NCBI RefSeq assembly: GCF_014646275.1
Contig: NZ_BMND01000019.1
Location: 1-64,000 of the forward strand
Length of the DNA stretch: 64,000 nt
Source of the DNA: Streptomyces kronopolitis
GTDB taxonomy: Bacteria; Actinomycetota; Actinomycetes; Streptomycetales; Streptomycetaceae
Direction of reading: 5' to 3'
The notes under the pieces: generated by a model
Told to the model about the DNA's origin: nothing
The model's database searches: none
Seen by the model: the letters and a program-made list of their open reading frames with translations, nothing else
Part shown: one piece after another, positions 61,735 to 64,000 of the stretch
Layout: every line of letters begins with the position of its first letter
Position numbering within the stretch: position 1 is the stretch's first letter
Translations under genes and position numbers: made by a program

Positions 61735-64000
61735 CCCGCGCTCCCGGGGCTGGAGTGCCACAACTTGCGTCCGGTGGCGGCGCGTTCCCCCGGGGGCTGG
61801 AGGTCGGCCCACGGGTGCAGCTCGTAGCCGGTCTCCAGCCGGATGGTGCGGCCCGGGGCGCCGGCCGGCTCGGCCTCCCCGCCCGCGCCGGACTCCCCGC
61901 CGGGCCCCCGGTCCGCCCCGGCCTCCCCGGTGTCCGCCCCGGATGCCCCGGACGCCCCGGACGCCCCGGCGGCTCCCCCGTCCGGCCGGGTCGCGAGCCG
62001 GGCGGCGACCGCCTCCAGCCCGCCCTCCTGGCGCAGTTCGGCCAGTTCGGCGAGGTTCCAGGCGGCGGCGCCGACCACGCTGAGGCTGCGCGGACCGCGC
62101 CGCTGGACCGTGCCGCGCACCAGCAGCAGCCAGGAGTGGAAGATCGTGTGCGCACAGGCCTCGTGGCTGTCGTCGAAGAAGGCGCAGTCGACCAGGCCCG
62201 TGCTGTCGTCGAGGGTGGTGAAGATGACCCGCCGGCCGGAGCGGATCGGTGGCGTCTGGGTGGCCGCCTTGGCGCCGGCGACCAGCACCGTCTCGCCGTG
62301 CCGGGCCTCCCTCAGCAGCCGGGCCGGCAGCGCCCCCAGCTCCGCGAGGAACTCCTGGTGGTCGGCCATCAGATGGCGGGAGGCGTCCATGCCGAGGACG
62401 CCCAGCTCGGCGCTGAGCCGTTCGACCTCGCCGAGGTCGGGCAGCCCCGCGGGCTCGACCGGATCGGCCGCCGCCCCCGGCTCCGCGTCCGCCCCGTCGA
62501 GGGCCCGGTCCGGCAGCGCCAGCTGGCCGCCGGACGCCTGCCGCCCGCGGTGGTGCAGCTCGGCGACGTGCAGCAGCAGATCCCGCCGGTTCGCGCCGAA
62601 GGCGTCCAACGCGCCCACCCGGGCGAGGCGTTCGGCCACCGGGCGACTCGGCCTGGCCCGCTGCCACAGGTCCTGGAGCGAGTGGTAGGGCTGCCCCGCC
62701 TCGATCCGCCGCGCCTCGGCCTCGCTCATGCCGTGCACATCGCAGAACGCGAGCCGCAGCCCCCAGACCGCGCCGGACCGGCCCCCGGAACCGCCGGGAC
62801 CGACGGAACCCAACCCGGCACCGGACACCAGTTCGATTCGATGAGCGAGGGCCGAGCGGTTCACGTCCAGCGGCAGCACCGGCACCCCGCGCCGCCGCGC
62901 GTCCGCGAGCAGCAGCCGCTTCGGGTACATCCCGGGGTCATGGGTGAGCAGCCCGGCGTAGAAGGCCGCGGGGTGGTGCGCCTTGAGCCAGGCCGACTGG
63001 TAGGTGGGGACCGCGAAGGCCACCGCGTGCGCCTTGCAGAAGCCGTACGAGCCGAAGGCCTCGACGATCTCCCAGGTGCGGGCGATGACATCGGACGGAT
63101 AGCCGCGCCGCCCGGCGCACTGCGCGAACCAGGCGCGGACCCGGCCCTGGAGTTCGGGGTGCGACAGGGCCCGCCGCTTCTCGTCCGCCTCGTCCCGCTG
63201 ACAGCCCGTCATGATCCGCAGCAGCTCGATGATCTGCTCGTGGAACACCACCACCCCGTAGGTCTCGCGCAGCGGTTCCGCCAGGTCGGGGTGCGGATAG
63301 CGGATCGCCTTGCGGCCGTGCCGGGCCTCGATGAAGGGCCGCACCATATCGGCGGCGACCGGCCCCGGCCGGAAGAGGGAGATGTCGACGACCAGATCGT
63401 GGAAGGTGGCGGGCTGGAGCCTGCCGACCAGGTCGCGCTGGCCCGGCGACTCGATCTGGAAGCAGCCGAGGGTCTCGGTCGAGCGGATCAGCGTATACGT
63501 CGCCTCGTCTCCGGGCGGCACCTGCGCGGGGTCGTCGAGGTCGATCCGGCGTCCGGTGGCCCGGCCGATCTCGGCGACCGCGTGCGCCATCGCGGACTGC
63601 ATCCGCACGCCCAGCACATCGAGCTTGAGCAGCCCCATCTCCTCCACGTCGTCCTTGTCGAACTGGGACATCGCGAAGTGCTCGCCGCTGGTGGGCACGG
63701 TGGGCGTGCGGTCCAGCAGGGTGGCGTCGGAGAGCAGCACCCCGCACGGGTGCATGGCGATCCCGCGCGGCAGCGCGTCCAGCGCCTCGACCAGCTGCCA
63801 CAGCCGCTCGTCGCCGGCCTCCCGCACCCCGCGCAGCTCCGGCAGCTCGGCCAGCGCCGTCCGCGCGTCACGGGCGCGGATGTGCGGAAAGGCCTTGGCG
63901 AGGCGGTCCACCCGGGCCGGGTCCATGCCCAGCGCCGCGCCCACGTCCCGTACCGCGTGCCGCACCCGGTAGGTCTCGGGCATCGAGACCGTGGCGACCC
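61731..64000 (-). CDS. dnaE2: Error-prone DNA polymerase III alpha subunit DnaE2 (C-terminal part)
   Basis: About 755 residues of the C-terminal two thirds; the gene enters from beyond the right edge, and the internal Met codons near 63983 are not its start. Visible are the polymerase segment with GLLKLDVLGVRMQSAMAHAV (an active-site Asp), DISLFRPGPVAADMVRPFIEARHGR, VVFHEQIIELLRIMTG, the finger region GFCKAHAVAFAVPTYQSAWLKAHHPAAFYAGLL, a helix-hairpin-helix, and a late OB fold (VIFTTLDDSTGLVDCAFFDDSHEA). DnaE2 carries out translesion synthesis together with ImuB after DNA damage. The 3' part has a Gly/Ala-Ser repeat insert (about 61880-62000). It is coupled to the ImuB-like gene. Confidence 0.93.
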   Translation of the reverse strand, partial: VATVSMPETYRVRHAVRDVGAALGMDPARVDRLAKAFPHIRARDARTALAELPELRGVREAGDERLWQLVEALDALPRGIAMHPCGVLLSDATLLDRTPTVPTSGEHFAMSQFDKDDVEEMGLLKLDVLGVRMQSAMAHAVAEIGRATGRRIDLDDPAQVPPGDEATYTLIRSTETLGCFQIESPGQRDLVGRLQPATFHDLVVDISLFRPGPVAADMVRPFIEARHGRKAIRYPHPDLAEPLRETYGVVVFHEQIIELLRIMTGCQRDEADEKRRALSHPELQGRVRAWFAQCAGRRGYPSDVIARTWEIVEAFGSYGFCKAHAVAFAVPTYQSAWLKAHHPAAFYAGLLTHDPGMYPKRLLLADARRRGVPVLPLDVNRSALAHRIELVSGAGLGSVGPGGSGGRSGAVWGLRLAFCDVHGMSEAEARRIEAGQPYHSLQDLWQRARPSRPVAERLARVGALDAFGANRRDLLLHVAELHHRGRQASGGQLALPDRALDGADAEPGAAADPVEPAGLPDLGEVERLSAELGVLGMDASRHLMADHQEFLAELGALPARLLREARHGETVLVAGAKAATQTPPIRSGRRVIFTTLDDSTGLVDCAFFDDSHEACAHTIFHSWLLLVRGTVQRRGPRSLSVVGAAAWNLAELAELRQEGGLEAVAARLATRPDGGAAGASGASGASGADTGEAGADRGPGGESGAGGEAEPAGAPGRTIRLETGYELHPWADLQPPGERAATGRKLWHSSPGSAG

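Noticed and set aside
63901-63983. Met codon near 63983 as the start of dnaE2
   Set aside because: The polymerase homology continues to the window edge without a stop and lacks the N-terminal PHP and catalytic regions, so the true start lies outside.

Overview
The window is chromosomal DNA of a high-GC actinomycete, almost certainly Streptomyces or a close relative. The evidence is the strong G/C bias at third codon positions, frequent GTG starts, many tightly overlapped genes, and typical Streptomyces families: a GDSL lipase resembling the S. rimosus extracellular lipase, DUF5954, a DUF5925-type AAA ATPase, a PAS-GAF-PP2C-HATPase regulator, and an LAXTG-anchored AA10 monooxygenase. No tRNA, rRNA, prophage, IS element or CRISPR array was seen.

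Layout. 1-8 kb: SoxR-type regulator, a MaoC hydratase and a DinB-like protein. Two TetR regulators follow, each with a recognisable operator that recurs before a second gene (the hydratase, and an aldehyde/alcohol dehydrogenase operon). A citrate/metal transporter closes the section. 8-15 kb: TetR, homogentisate dioxygenase and a HutC-type GntR regulator around a long palindrome; a 670-bp non-coding mosaic of inverted repeats; an MFS transporter; an orphan type ISP specificity domain; a small conserved protein. 15-27 kb: secreted GDSL lipase, a YoaK-type membrane protein, then an exopolysaccharide locus (membrane protein, FemAB/CelD-like transferase, two GT2 glycosyltransferases, deacetylase, a giant flippase fused to a second polytopic domain, and a convergent GH39-like hydrolase).

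27-41 kb: AAA ATPase, DUF5954 protein and the Mg2+ P-type ATPase mgtA. The mgtA leader carries a tiny proline-rich ORF behind an exceptionally strong Shine-Dalgarno sequence. Divergent from mgtA is an OmpR-type two-component system, then an LCP ligase and a RodA/FtsW-type SEDS protein. A conserved four-part CTGAA/TTCAG box lies before both the response regulator and the LCP gene, suggesting one envelope regulon. Next come a coupled three-gene operon (2-TM protein, cupin-like protein, inositol-monophosphatase family enzyme) and an ArsB-like transporter.

41.5-47.5 kb: one 1,990-residue gene encoding TIR, a metallophosphoesterase fold that has lost its metal ligands, a NACHT-type NTPase, pentapeptide repeats and about 15 WD40 repeats. 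It has the architecture of a stand-alone STAND immune or cell-suicide protein and is the most striking item here.

47.5-64 kb: pirin, dimethylarginine hydrolase with a YtrA-type regulator, asparagine synthetase, tandem-GNAT acetyltransferase, methyltransferase, PP2C regulator, sortase-anchored LPMO, TetR and lipase. The end holds a damage-related segment: a flavoprotein gene behind a match to the PafBC (RecA-NDp) promoter motif, and an ImuB-like Y-family protein coupled to DnaE2, which runs off the window.
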